Positions 34,620 to 44,869 of a DNA stretch of 64,000 bases are shown here, piece by piece (the first letter of the stretch is position 1; every line of letters begins with the position of its first letter). The stretch covers positions 3,562,501 to 3,626,500 of the forward strand of contig CAKKNE010000002.1 in assembly GCA_918797485.1 (NCBI GenBank). The letters are read 5' to 3'. The notes below the pieces were generated by a model. The model saw only the letters and a program-made list of their open reading frames with translations, ran no database searches and was not told where the DNA came from. The position numbers were made by a program, and so were the translations under genes. This DNA is from Pelagomonas calceolata (lineage: Eukaryota > Sar > Pelagophyceae > Pelagomonadales > Pelagomonadaceae).

Positions 34620-37600
34620 ATGTCATTATTCAAGTTAAAGGACTGGTGGTCTACAACCCTCGGCCACCGTGAACAGTTTAGTGGCGGCGGCCTCGCAGCA
34701 GGAATCATTGATAACTCAGGAAAACCTCGAATAGTATCCGGCTCGTTGCAGGGCTGGCTACGGGTTCACAACCCATTAATGCCCAATAGAACCCCAGACA
34801 GCACAAAAAGCCTACTGTTGGAAGTCCGTCTGGATGCTCCAATCTATCAACTCAAAGTTGGCCGTGCACACGCAATAGCTGTCTTACATCCTAGTAAACT
34901 AAGGGTATGCACATGCTCGGCGCGCACCAATCAGGGCTCGAGTATCGAAACTTCTCATTTGGAGCTAACTGCGCAATATATTCACGACTTCGAAGTGACG
35001 AATATTGGAACGCATGCTTTCTCTATGTGTCTGGGCTCATTTGGGGGGAGTACTGATCGAGAGATGATCCTGGTCCAGCATATGGATGGCCACGTTACAA
35101 TATACGATTACGATGTTATATCAGCGAAGTTTGCATACTTTGAACTGCATCGTAAGGATTATCGCTGCTTTATTTAGGTTGAAATACTCTGCCACTGCTT
35201 CCAGGATTGTTTAGCGCCAGGACCGATCGAGTATGTCCAATCTGCAGATGCATTCGTAACAAGTAACGTGGCCATGTCGATTGCTTGTTATAAGTTTCAG
35301 GTCTTTCAAGTTGTAATTTGTGCTCAGATGTCTACCAACTTACGAATTAGGCACTAGCACATTCCACTAATCAAGACAAGTCAGCCTCACTTCAAACTAG
35401 TGGAACCTTAATTGAAGCCAAAGACAAATGTGTCGTCTTGCCTTGTAACAGCAATAAAACCAGGCGAGTTGTGACAGCAGATTGGATATGTAATGTTGGT
35501 GAGCTAATTCTTTCATTTGGCATCGCCCACGTAAGGATGACTTCAATATGTGATGACAGCGCATGTGAAATACATAATGCGCATGTAGACTCTGTTCCCA
35601 GGTCAGATTGTTGCTCTTGGCGAGCATACTCTATTTATTGTATCAGTGGACGGTGTTCTGCAAGCCTCCAAACTGATGGATTTCCATCCCACGTCATTAT
35701 GCATCTGCCCTACATTTGGAATTGAGGCATGGCCACGAGTACTTGAATAAAAACATCACTAGTTGTAATCTTGCAGTATTTAGGTACTGGAACAATGCGC
35801 ATCGGAAATGAATAGCAGCCCTCACGTCTGTTGTGATGTTGATAATATCATTGTTTATGGTTCTGATGCTCGTGTCTATGTGCTAAATTCCGCACTGCAA
35901 GTTATTTGGGTTGCGTGTGGTGGCGTGAGTAAGCCTCTTTCCATTTCTTTGTTTAGCGTTGGCTGGCAGCGCCTTAAGTATTGGTTCACTGTCTACATGC
36001 CTGCTACCAGGTACTATGCACTACGTTAACAAAGGCTGGCATGATGTTGGTTGTGCAAAGCAACGTGTTATTTCAGCTGCATTACTGCATCTGATTGTTG
36101 ACTAGGTACTAGATGACACTGGCAATGTGATGACACAGCGCGCAACCCATCGTGATCAATAATTTCGAAAATAATAGCTAATCCTCAGTTTAGGTTTCTT
36201 GGTACGGAACCGGTGTCAAAAGTGCCGCTTAATAAGCTGTCAGCTATTCAAGTCGCCCCCTCTGCTACTGTAAGAGAGTTCTTGTCTTTGCGCAAAGAAG
36301 CGACTAGTCCCAGGACTGAGGAGATTTCTGCCGCACGTTTGTTTATTAGAGCTCGGGCCGCTCGGGCTCAAAGGGATATAACCAAATACCAATTTGATCA
36401 AAAGCGGTGCTTTGAGGCCTCTGCCAGCAATGAGATCATCAAAAGTAGCAAGATTGGTGTGCAAAATTCAAACATCCAATACTCGGCGTTGATTAGGTTG
36501 TATGCAGAAACGCCAGGGGTTTCAAACGAGGGGCCTTGGAGTAAAAAACCTGTTGAGCGTGTCACCACAAGTGCACTACTATTCGCTTCCTGCTCCGGCG
36601 AAAGTGCGTTCCCTAAGGCTTTTGTCACGGTTAATTCACCTTCATGGGTGCACATGCCGAAAGTTACGATGGTCACTGATGTTGGTCGCGAGACATCGAA
36701 GCCACACTGGTTAGAGTTTTTCTTTTATGCCCAAAAGCCATTTCCAGCCGCCACCATGCGAGTTGCAGCCATCGCCAAATATCGATCGACAGAGAGTCAC
36801 ATTAAATTTGCGTCCGTGGCTCTTCGACTTCCTCTGGCCCTGAACTGTCGTTTGCAATCAACACCACAATCTCAACGGGCCGCCTATAAAATTACACTAG
36901 ATACAGACAAGGAAGCAGCCAAACGCAGTGCACGATGTCCCAGGTTTAGGAGACCAACACTTAATTATGTTTTAGGTTGAAATGTTTGATCTTTTCGCAG
37001 ACATGCTTCTTCAAACAGACATGAAATCAAAAGAATTAAGATTCGCTGCCCAGCAAGCCATTTCTTTTGAGTTCCACTTCACAACAGATGATTTATTACC
37101 CACAGCAATAGCCAAACCATCCCCTAAAGTACAGGTAACTGGCACTTTGATTGTATCCAGGCATACTAGTAGTTATAGCATTCAGAGCACTGCTCTTCCT
37201 GCTCTCTGGCTGCTTACAAATGAGCTGTGCACTAGGCTACAATGCCGATGGTACGATAGGGGTGGTGTAAAAATCTCGTATAAGGAACCTCTTCCTCTGT
37301 CTGACTATTTTGCTTCGGTAGATGATCATCATGCAACTCGAGTTGCTTTACGTATCGCAGAGTCCGCCTTAAACGACGCGTCTCATCAGTTTCGAACAAT
37401 AGAAAAACGCTTACTTATTCGTTTCAAGGATGGTCGCCCTGTACAGATCAATCACCTAAGCTTGTTGATGCGGCAAACACATCATAACTTGCAGCGACTA
37501 GCCTCGATTATCCAACACGCTCAATTAGAGCGACGAAGGAGCGCAAGCATATTGGCTTGCTCTACCAATCTTCTTGTTTCTCTGATGCACTTTCATTTTG

Positions 37601-37878
37601 GACTCTCCGCGAAGAAAATCGCAAATATCTCAAGTCACATGAATCCTGATGTTGTCTCTCTTAACCTGGCCGCGCGTGAAGTTGGGCTGGCTGGCTGGGA
37701 AGAGGTTGCGGATATGTCAATGGCTTTCTTGCTAAAGAACAATATCATGAGACGCGCATCTAAGAGTACGCCAATAAAACCAGCTGTTCAAGCAGCAACA
37801 TTGGCTTTCCCGTCGACGACAGATACGCTTAAGAAAAGAATCGCAATTATCTGTCATAAACTTGATCCCGTAAAGTAG
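34620..37878 (+). CDS. BBS9: BBSome subunit PTHB1 / BBS9
   Basis: BBS9 is a core BBSome subunit for membrane-protein traffic in cilia. The first 12 residues, MSLFKLKDWWST, match animal PTHB1 (MSLFKARDWWST). The beta-propeller region continues with VDNSG-, GSLQGWLRV- and GSFGG-type strands. Exon 1 is 34,620-35,151; a 64-bp intron leads to PGPIEYVQSADAFV (from 35,215). Further exons carry VVTADWICNVGELILSF (about 35,470) and a stretch near 35,820. 36,213-36,980 covers the GAE/platform region and 36,982-37,878 the C-terminal helices (LWLLTNEL, FRTIEKRLLIRFKD). Joins in 35.3-36.2 kb and at 36,970 are approximate; total length is near 850-900 aa, as in human. The C-terminus lacks the long variable tail. 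Intact as far as can be judged. Confidence 0.92.
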
Positions 37879-38334
37879 TATCCAGAAGCAGCGATCGCTG
37901 TTCGACTTACTGACAATGCGAAGTCAGATGAATTTAATCTGCAGTCGGCATGTCCACACGAATCAATGCTTTTTTTTGCCTTCTCTGTGGCCAACGTAGT
38001 TTCACAGTCAGACTACTCCAAAGTGGTGCGCATAGCCTGTATTGCCAACGCCCACAGAGTCCAGCCAAGCTCCAAGGCCCAAAAAAAAACAGACCACAAT
38101 GGCATCAAGGAGCCCAACAAAATCGCTTATATGCAAATAGTCTTGGCCTTCTGAGGCCCTCGTACCAGACGTGGGTCAGATGCTTCGTCACAAAAAGTTA
38201 GGCATTCTGATCTGGCAAGTAAGGACCATGCCTACCTATTACCTCCTCGCCACTCCGCTCGGCTAGCGTCGGCCGGGTCCACCGTGGACGCGACTTGCTG
38301 CGCACTGGCAGCCTGAGAGCCCGAGAGAGAGAGA
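37879..38334. other. BBS9 3' flank
   Basis: No gene recognised. A GA-rich microsatellite (about 38,320-38,335) precedes the hairpin element. Confidence 0.4.
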
Positions 38335-38480
38335 GATGATGATATAAGTTGAGTGCTTTTCTACACCACTGTTTTGATTTTAGAGGCCAATTAAGCCCTA
38401 TTCGCTGCGTTCATAGGACAATCGGCCTCTAATCAAAAAAGGTTCACGATGTAAAAAAGCACTCAACTTATATCATCATC
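38335..38480. mobile_element. 146-bp hairpin element with 26-bp terminal inverted repeats
   Basis: The left end GATGATGATATAAGTTGAGT and right end ACTCAACTTATATCATCATC are perfect complements over about 26 bp. Pairing resumes further in (TTTTGATT.TAGAGGCC with GGCCTCTAATCAAAA), so almost the whole unit can fold into one stem. It is a non-autonomous foldback/MITE type. Target duplication is unclear because the flanks are GA repeats. Confidence 0.65.
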
Positions 38481-39250
38481 GAGAAAGTCCGAGTCGAAGT
38501 GAGAGTCGCTTATCATGATTGAGCTCTCAGGCTACTAGCAGCCCCTCTAGCACGCCGCCGGGTCCCCCCCCCGAGTTGCGTAGGGAGAGGTAGGGTCCCA
38601 ATCCGCCAGTGACTGTATTCTTGCTACTTGAAGTTATTACTAGTAGAATTACTGCCATTCAGCTCCGAGTCCCGCCCATTAACATATCCCTCCGACTGGC
38701 CGTCGCAGATGCCGTCGCACACAATTGTCGTGACCAATTGGGACTAGTCGGCCGAGCCGTCGTTCTCAGCGAGCGGGGTGGTGGATGAGCCGTCGGCGTA
38801 GCCAACGACGTACGCCGAGAGAGCCTGGGATTTAGCTGCGTCGTGCCGTTAGGTTCCAATATCTAGAGGACACGTACCGCCCATTGGTGCCCAATAGAGA
38901 GAAGTCCCTACCTAGTGGTAACCGTGACCGGCCATTGTCGCTTAGTTAACTCTTTCACTATTACCAAGTCGACCATGTAACCTCACTCACGGCGTAGTCT
39001 ACGAGCTTGTGTTGCCGAGCTTGTGTTGCACACGCATACGTCGAGTACTATGATACACCGGGTGCCTCCGTCATGCCCGCAGGCCCAGGCTTGCTAGAGG
39101 TCCTCAAAACATTCTGAAGCCTGATTAGTTTCCCATTTTGCTTACTTCAATTTAATTAAGCTTATTGCATGTAGAAGCAAGAAGCTTACTTTTTATTCAG
39201 CGTTTTGCATTTAGATAATTGATTATGAAACTTTATATGTCCAGGGTGGG
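38481..39250. other. Intergenic, no gene seen
   Basis: Mixed-composition flank before TM9SF, without recognisable coding or repeat structure apart from a lone GTAACCGTGACC box near 38,930. Confidence 0.4.
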
Positions 39251-41189
39251 TTAATCGGCTTTTACTACAGAGTAAATGTGACATATAAACGCAAATGTGG
39301 CATGGAACCCAACAGCTCCCAGCATAAGAAAGAAGGCATAAGAGATTATAGCCATGTAGCCAAAGTAGAAACTCCCCTGGATCATACCTTTCATGCTTGA
39401 CCGATGAAAAAAATAAAAGAAGGAGTAAGCGTATATGAAGGCGCCCGTCGACCCACCGCAGATAAGAGAACGCCACCACCACCGATAGTCCTCACGTGCC
39501 AGTTGAAAGTAGGCTAGCGAAACTGTAATGAAAGCGGTTACCTACATTATCGCATTCGGAAATACATCCAGATTTTCTATCTCTACACAGGGACATTGCA
39601 ATGATTAGCATGATAAACGCAAGGAACAGAATTCCAAAAAGGGTATAGATTTTATGGCCCCACAACGAAGCAAATATGTAATGAAGTTCAATGTAGATAG
39701 CACTGAAAGGCAGAAAACCAGCCATGAACCTAGAAACTCAACAAACTTAACTATTTGTCGTGGGCCTTAAGGCACGCAGGAGAGACATTTGCGCCGCTGG
39801 GGTACGGAACCACGGTGCATCTGTGGGAATCTCACGGGGAAGACGGGTGGTGCGACACGGAGCATTGAAATCCGACGACAGCTGCCTCCCAAGTATAGCA
39901 CCACCCAGGGTAAGCGGGAGTGCAACAAGGCCATAGAGAGCAGTGATTATAAAAACAGCAACTACGGGCAGAGCAGCGGATGAACCATGTGCGAGAGCTA
40001 CTGAATTAACCCATGTAAAGACAAGTACCAGTGGAATAGGAAAGACAGTGGCTGTCACAAGTGCATTTGAAAGCCATGCTTTACCGCCAATTTGACGGTA
40101 GAGGCGCGCAGACACGAAGCCGCCAATGGGCGCCGTACATGCATATAGAATGATCATGGCTGTAAGAATGGCACCACGTTTCGTAGGCACAATACAGTTC
40201 GATATCGCGCAGATCAAAAGCAACAAGGTAACACACAGGAGATGTGCACCCGCACCAAGCAGGGCCGTAAGTCCATTGGCAAAGGGGGGAAATCGAAAAA
40301 CATCTCCATTGATCAATTTCCAACCTGTTTCTTCCTCCCCGATTTCATCCTCTTCTACCTCCATGTAGCGCGAGAAATCATTTTTAAGCACGCGCATCAT
40401 GATGATTGTTAGGAACGCAGTCAGCAACAACACAAGAACGAAAGAGTTGATGATTGACAGCCAGTGAATTTCAAAAGTTCCTGGTAGGAATCTTGAATCA
40501 TGATAACGCGACATCCTCGAACCCCATTTTAGATCTAGCCGAGCCAGCCACTCGACACTGTAGGAAAAAGCGACTTCAGTGCCATCGAACTCCTCGGTGA
40601 TATCTACTTTGCGCTGTGGATTTGTGGATACATTCACTGACACCACTTGATCAGTGTTATATCCAATTGAAAAATGGAGGTGAGGGTAGATGTAGCGTCT
40701 AACCGTCTCTAGATGCCCTAAAAGTACATCCTCGCCCTCTACTTCACCAATATACCCCCACATGGGTAGATCTTCGATGAACATTTCGAAGTAATAATCA
40801 TTCTCAATCGCGTGCGTAAACATTCTCAATTCGGCTTGAGAGAAAGATTGTTCGCACAAGAGACGCCATGGTACATTGTCTAGAAAAGTAATTTCGTACG
40901 GCGAAACAACCTTCCGATCCCCTACGAGTCGCTCACCAAAGTCTTCGCGTCTTCTTTTTTTGGTGCGAGAGCAGAACGGTAGCGAGTAGTACTCGTACGT
41001 CTCAGACGGATTGTTGAAAGGACCGACCTACACATTGAAAGTTGTGTGACAATCCAACATTGGCCTAAACCTTACCTTGTTTGCAATCACTTGCAGGGGC
41101 TCATGCGCAGCATAATGTGCACCCAATGAGGCCTCCGCAAGCGGAGAAAGCCCGAAAACCAGCAAGGCTATCAACGAGCAATGCTTCAT
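39251..41189 (-). CDS. TM9SF: Transmembrane 9 superfamily protein (nonaspanin)
   Basis: Nonaspanins are nine-pass endosome/Golgi membrane proteins involved in sorting and adhesion. The exons 41,189-41,076, 41,027-39,787, 39,729-39,600 and 39,541-39,251 close in frame to 591 aa. Exon 1 encodes a signal peptide (MKHCSLIALLVFGLSPLAEA). The lumenal domain carries PFNNPSETYEYYSLPFC. The nine-TM region carries AGFLPFSAIYIEL, then VTAFITVSLAYFQL, EDYRWWWRSLICGGSTG and GYMAIISYAFFLMLG. The tail is IYSVVKAD, a KxD-type end known to keep these proteins in the Golgi. It is nearest the plant/protist EMP70 type. Introns are 48, 57 and 58 bp; the last needs a GC donor. Complete. Confidence 0.96.
39542..39599 (-). 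other. TM9SF intron 3, GC-AG, 58 bp
   Basis: The strongly conserved ..FIMLII|VTAFITV junction is recovered only with donor GCAATG (after ATCATT) and acceptor ATGTAG. Exon 3 (39,729-39,600) then keeps phase exactly. Every GT in reach gives a frameshift. Confidence 0.75.
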
Positions 41190-41908
41190 TGTCGAAACGT
41201 CCCGGTTGGCCTTACTTCCCGCTAGCCTGTGTCCTGCTAGCCTGTGTCCCTCGAGGGACGCTGGGATACTTGCAGACTTGCAGAGACGTGGACTTCGAGC
41301 GCGCTACACGAGAGAGGTCGCCATGGCCCGAACCAGATACAAACTGCCCTCGCAGACTTAGATGCGCCGCCGGGTGGGTCGCGCCGCCCAGAGACTGGGC
41401 CCGGCTCGGAGTCTCAAGCCCCGAGAGCCTGCTGATGCCGGCGGGTACCAGCGGCGTAGCACCCTGCGAGAGCTCCTGCGAGCTAGTGACTCTAGGCGAC
41501 CCAAACTAAACAACCACGCGGACCAGAGAACCCCACGACTGGCATCCGAGTCATGATGAGTCGACACGGTCGCTCCGAATCTATAATGTTGGGACTTCCC
41601 TGGTGCTTACTTCGGGGGGGGCTTTATCCACTCCTTTTCTACACCCCTTTCGGGAGATTAGAGTTGGGGACGATTAGAGTAAAAAGATCTTAGTGGCCCG
41701 CCCCCCAATACGTTACCAGTTGCGGTTCCTTCGCCGACCTCAGGGTGTCGCATTTGCGTATCCACCCCACCCCACGCCATAGGTATACAGGGCCCTCAGG
41801 AGGCCAAATTGCCTGCATAGGGCAAATGCTGATCAAATGCCAGTGATGGTCACAGGCAGAAAATGACAACATCATAGGGTCCGAATTTTAGCTTACATCA
41901 CTTTGTAC
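41190..41908. repeat. Intergenic with R2 fragment
   Basis: 41,690-41,880 is a diverged piece of repeat R2 (TTAGTGGCC, GCGTATCCACCCCACCCC, ACGCCATAGGTA, GGCAAATT-like stretches shared with 10,090-10,270). The GC-rich stretch 41,220-41,560 between TM9SF and P0 holds no convincing gene. Confidence 0.5.
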
Positions 41909-42874
41909 TCAATAGTCGTCGCCACCACCATCACCGCCAAACATGTCCATGCCGCCACCCATGTCAATCTCCTCCTCCTCCTCCTCCTCTTTCGGTTCTT
42001 CAGCCGTCGTTGTGTTTTTCGCACCGCCGCCGTCACTAGCAGATACGAAAGCTGATGGATCAGCGAGATAAGCTTTGAAAGGACCAGCCTTGCCAAAAGA
42101 ATATCCCTCACACTCCACTGCAATTGCCACTAGAGTTTTAAAGCAGGTTGCGATGGAGTGGGGCGCCGAACAAATAGACGGGTAACTAGTTTGCAGACAC
42201 ACTGAGGAAATGGCGCCGAGAGCATTACCGAACTTGAAAAACAGGTCATCATCAGTAAGATCAAGGACTTTGACATCAAATATGGACCCATTGTCATAAA
42301 CGTCTGTAATCACCAGGCCATAGTCAAAAGGATTAATGTGGAGCTTTTGGAGGAGAACGGCCTCTGAGTTACCCACCTTGTCACCAGCCTTGAGCAGATT
42401 TACTGGGGACGTAATTTCAATGCGTCCCTTCACAATTTTGGTTGCTATCTGTAGGGTCTGGAAGAAATTGGTTTGACCCGGATCACAATCCGTTGGACCC
42501 GGAGGAACCACAACGTCGATTGGTGCAATGGCACCGACACGTGCGGGGGCGGGCACGCGGTTGTCTTCGATTAGCTCGCGCACCTTACCGAGATCACCAT
42601 TCGTGAACACGAATCCAATATTGCCCATGATCTTCGGCAGTAGCATCTCATACGGGTGGCCTGGGTTTTTAGCAAGGTAGGCGCTGACGACCTTGCGCAT
42701 CATGGTATTTTTGCCCATGAGCACAACAGCCTCCCCCCTAAGAGCCATGCGGATTTGCTGGAACTGCTTCGACCCAACGTTGTCACAAGACACGATGAAG
42801 ATTCTAGAGTACGCATCAAGGAGGCCCTCCATCTTGCCAAAATACTCCTGCTTGCGCTCCCGTGAGAGACCCAT
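41909..42874 (-). CDS. RPLP0: 60S acidic ribosomal protein P0
   Basis: P0 (uL10) anchors the ribosomal stalk that recruits elongation factors. The 321-residue frame from ATG 42,874 shows all the family landmarks: [74 protein letters not shown] and [11 protein letters not shown]. The C-terminus is unusual: after an acidic run it reads [18 protein letters not shown]. Most eukaryotic P-proteins end in a DMGF-(G/S)-LFD peptide that contacts translational GTPases. The codons are smooth and there is no intron. A longer frame upstream exists but has no ATG before 42,874. Confidence 0.97.
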   Translation of the reverse strand: MGLSRERKQEYFGKMEGLLDAYSRIFIVSCDNVGSKQFQQIRMALRGEAVVLMGKNTMMRKVVSAYLAKNPGHPYEMLLPKIMGNIGFVFTNGDLGKVRELIEDNRVPAPARVGAIAPIDVVVPPGPTDCDPGQTNFFQTLQIATKIVKGRIEITSPVNLLKAGDKVGNSEAVLLQKLHINPFDYGLVITDVYDNGSIFDVKVLDLTDDDLFFKFGNALGAISSVCLQTSYPSICSAPHSIATCFKTLVAIAVECEGYSFGKAGPFKAYLADPSAFVSASDGGGAKNTTTAEEPKEEEEEEEIDMGGGMDMFGGDGGGDDY

Positions 42875-43229
42875 GTCGCCGAATTCGAGCGACCAACGCC
42901 TCACTAGTAAGTAGCCTCCTTTTGCAGACCCTTCGAGATATAGGCCTAAAGCTGTCGACTTCGAAACCCGCGAGCGTCTGAGGCCCGGGGCTCTTCGGCA
43001 ATTGATTTATCCTAAGCCTTGTCGTAACTCTGCAGCCTAATGTGCCCATTCAGGCGGCCGGGCAGCTAAAAACAGCCTGAGCGTCGTCCACTGCTACGAT
43101 ACGCAACATGTTTTTCGTTTTGGTAGGTGATGCACGGCCGGCGCGAGGAAGAAGCGCACAGCAGGCTTGAGGGCACATTGATGTTGATTTCGACGCGGCA
43201 GTCGATACTAATGTACCGCATGCGGTACA
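42875..43229. other. P0 upstream region
   Basis: Promoter side of P0 with a CT-rich AAGTAGCCTCCTTTTGCAG stretch near 42,912. It could be a 5'UTR intron acceptor on the plus strand by chance. No TACC/GGTA motif was found here. Confidence 0.3.
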
Positions 43230-43233
43230 TTAG
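43208..43233. repeat. Perfect 26-bp palindrome overlapping a stop codon
   Basis: Arms CTAATGTACCGCA and TGCGGTACATTAG pair with no loop. It contains the TAA of the small minus-strand ORF and, notably, TACCGCATGCGGTA. Confidence 0.7.
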
Positions 43234-43415
43234 TCGATGGCCCAGCGCAAATTGCGCTCACTCTGGACGAGGTTGTTGAGGAAAGACTCGTAGTGGTCGA
43301 CGTCCCCATCACTGGCAGAATCTCCGAACTTGAATTCAGAAAAACCAGATACTCTAGTCGTCGCGTCCGCGGTGGGGACGCGATTGATGCGAACCAGATA
43401 TTTGGTTGTTGTCAT
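43230..43415 (-). CDS. Small acidic ORF, 61 aa, unknown
   Basis: ATG 43,415 to TAA 43,230. The product begins MTTTKYLVRINRV and ends in an amphipathic HYESFLNNLVQSERNLRWAI-D helix. Codon choice resembles the host genes and the stop lies within a perfect 26-bp palindrome. I recognise no family. It could be a real short protein or the last exon of a larger gene. Confidence 0.35.
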   Translation of the reverse strand: MTTTKYLVRINRVPTADATTRVSGFSEFKFGDSASDGDVDHYESFLNNLVQSERNLRWAID

Positions 43416-43499
43416 TCTTTTATCGGATTCTCGCGCGTGAGCCGCCAGGCCGAATAAAGATAATCCTCGTCAGGCGCGCTTGCCAGCCTCAGCTGACTC

Positions 43500-44815
43500 G
43501 GAGTGGGCCGTATCATAGATGCATCACTTGAGCTGCCCGAGCGCCCGGAAATGCGGGATACTCTGCTTTTCTTTCAGCATAAAAAGACGTACGTGGCGCC
43601 AAGACTCGGGTCCACTGGCAGCTACCGTGACAGGCGAATCCCCATCATGAAGATCCTCAGGCTCGTAGTACGCGCAACATCTCGCTGGGCGGTGGAGATA
43701 ACATCTCAGAAGAATGGTATCTGTTTGTGAAAAACGACTGATTGTCGCCACAGACTGGCCCGCCGGGTCTCACTGGCACTGGCAGGCCCGGGCTCTTTTT
43801 AACTTGAAGTTTGTGCAGGCCCGCGGGCACCCTGGGCCCGGTCCGAAACGCTGTCAAAGCAACTCACCACTCCTCAGTCGGTGGAAATTTCGGCGAGGTC
43901 AAACCATGTTCTTCTTAATAACGCAGTCACTAGCTCAAACAAATTATAACGATGGCACTTGCTGTACCTACGGCCCTGCGGTATACCGGGGGGGTCTATA
44001 ATTGTACCCAGGTACATGTGCCCTCCCCTTCACCTCGCCGTATGGGGCCTTATGGGGCCCAGTCAGGGTTGTACATTACACAGGCGTCTATACGTACCCC
44101 CGCCCGCGCCCCAAAGCCCTGGGTTTGAGCGCTCGGGACGTTTTGGCCGACCGCGAGCGCCCCACGGCGGTGCGTTGCGGGCCACTTTTCGCACGAGAAT
44201 CTGCTCATTTCGGGCGTATCGAGGGTGCAAGAGCGTCGTCACTGACCTCATGACCCACGCCCATGGGCTGGTGAGATTGCCCGCGGCCAGGATTACCCGT
44301 GAGACATTCAACTGTTCGAACCCATGCACCGAACGCGGTAAAATGGGTGCCGAATGCAAAGGAGATTCACTTATTGGCAACCCATGCATTGTAAGTGAGC
44401 GAGTGATGCCTCGGGTCCGGAGCGGCACTAAATTCCAGCCGAGACCGCGATCCGAATGGGTTGTGACCCGCGGCACTTCGGGACCGACCGCGACCAGCAA
44501 AACAAAGCGAAGCCGTCGGCCGCTAACCGTCACGCTGCGCAGGCACCGGCTCTGGACCAGGCACGAGGGGCACGCAAAGCCCGGAGATATGCGGACGCGG
44601 TCTCCGTCGGCTTGGAGGGAGTCGAGCCCAGGCTCCAGGAGAGCAGATTTGGGGGCACATTTGTAACTCGCGACGCAGGCCGAATAAGTGGCAACCGGTG
44701 CACTGTAAGTTGGCCAGTGGCCGTCCGAGGTAGCCCCGCCTGGGTGCTGCGCCAGCCGTTGCGCCGGTCGCGCGCCGGTTCGCTTAACGCTAACCTGGGT
44801 ACAATAACCAACTTA
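43500..44815. repeat. Repeat remnants upstream of the coiled-coil gene
   Basis: 43,530-43,600 matches the complement of 33,930-34,000 (GAGCGCCCGGAAATGC, ATACTCTGCTTTT) and encodes ELPERPEMRDTLLF. Near 44,375 and 44,690 two related boxes occur (TTGGCAACCCATGCATTGTAAG and GTGGCAACCGGTGCACTGTAAG-like), about 315 bp apart. No intact gene. Confidence 0.5.
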
Positions 44816-44825
44816 CCCAGTAGGA

Positions 44826-44849
44826 TACCGCAGTAGGTATTCTACCGCC
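44826..44849 (+). promoter_or_regulatory. TACC...GGTA motif before the coiled-coil/LRR gene
   Basis: TACCGCAGTAGGTA (44,826-44,839; TACCG and TAGGTA separated by an extra CAG), followed by TTCTACC. It lies 31 bp upstream of ATG 44,870. Confidence 0.35.
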
Positions 44850-44869
44850 GCTTTAATCCGCGCGTTAAG

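Noticed and set aside
39186-39482. Minus-strand open frame at the TM9SF 3' end as a separate gene
   Set aside because: It is an out-of-frame shadow. The true exon, 39,541-39,251, encodes the conserved EDYRWWWRS...IYSVVKAD end.
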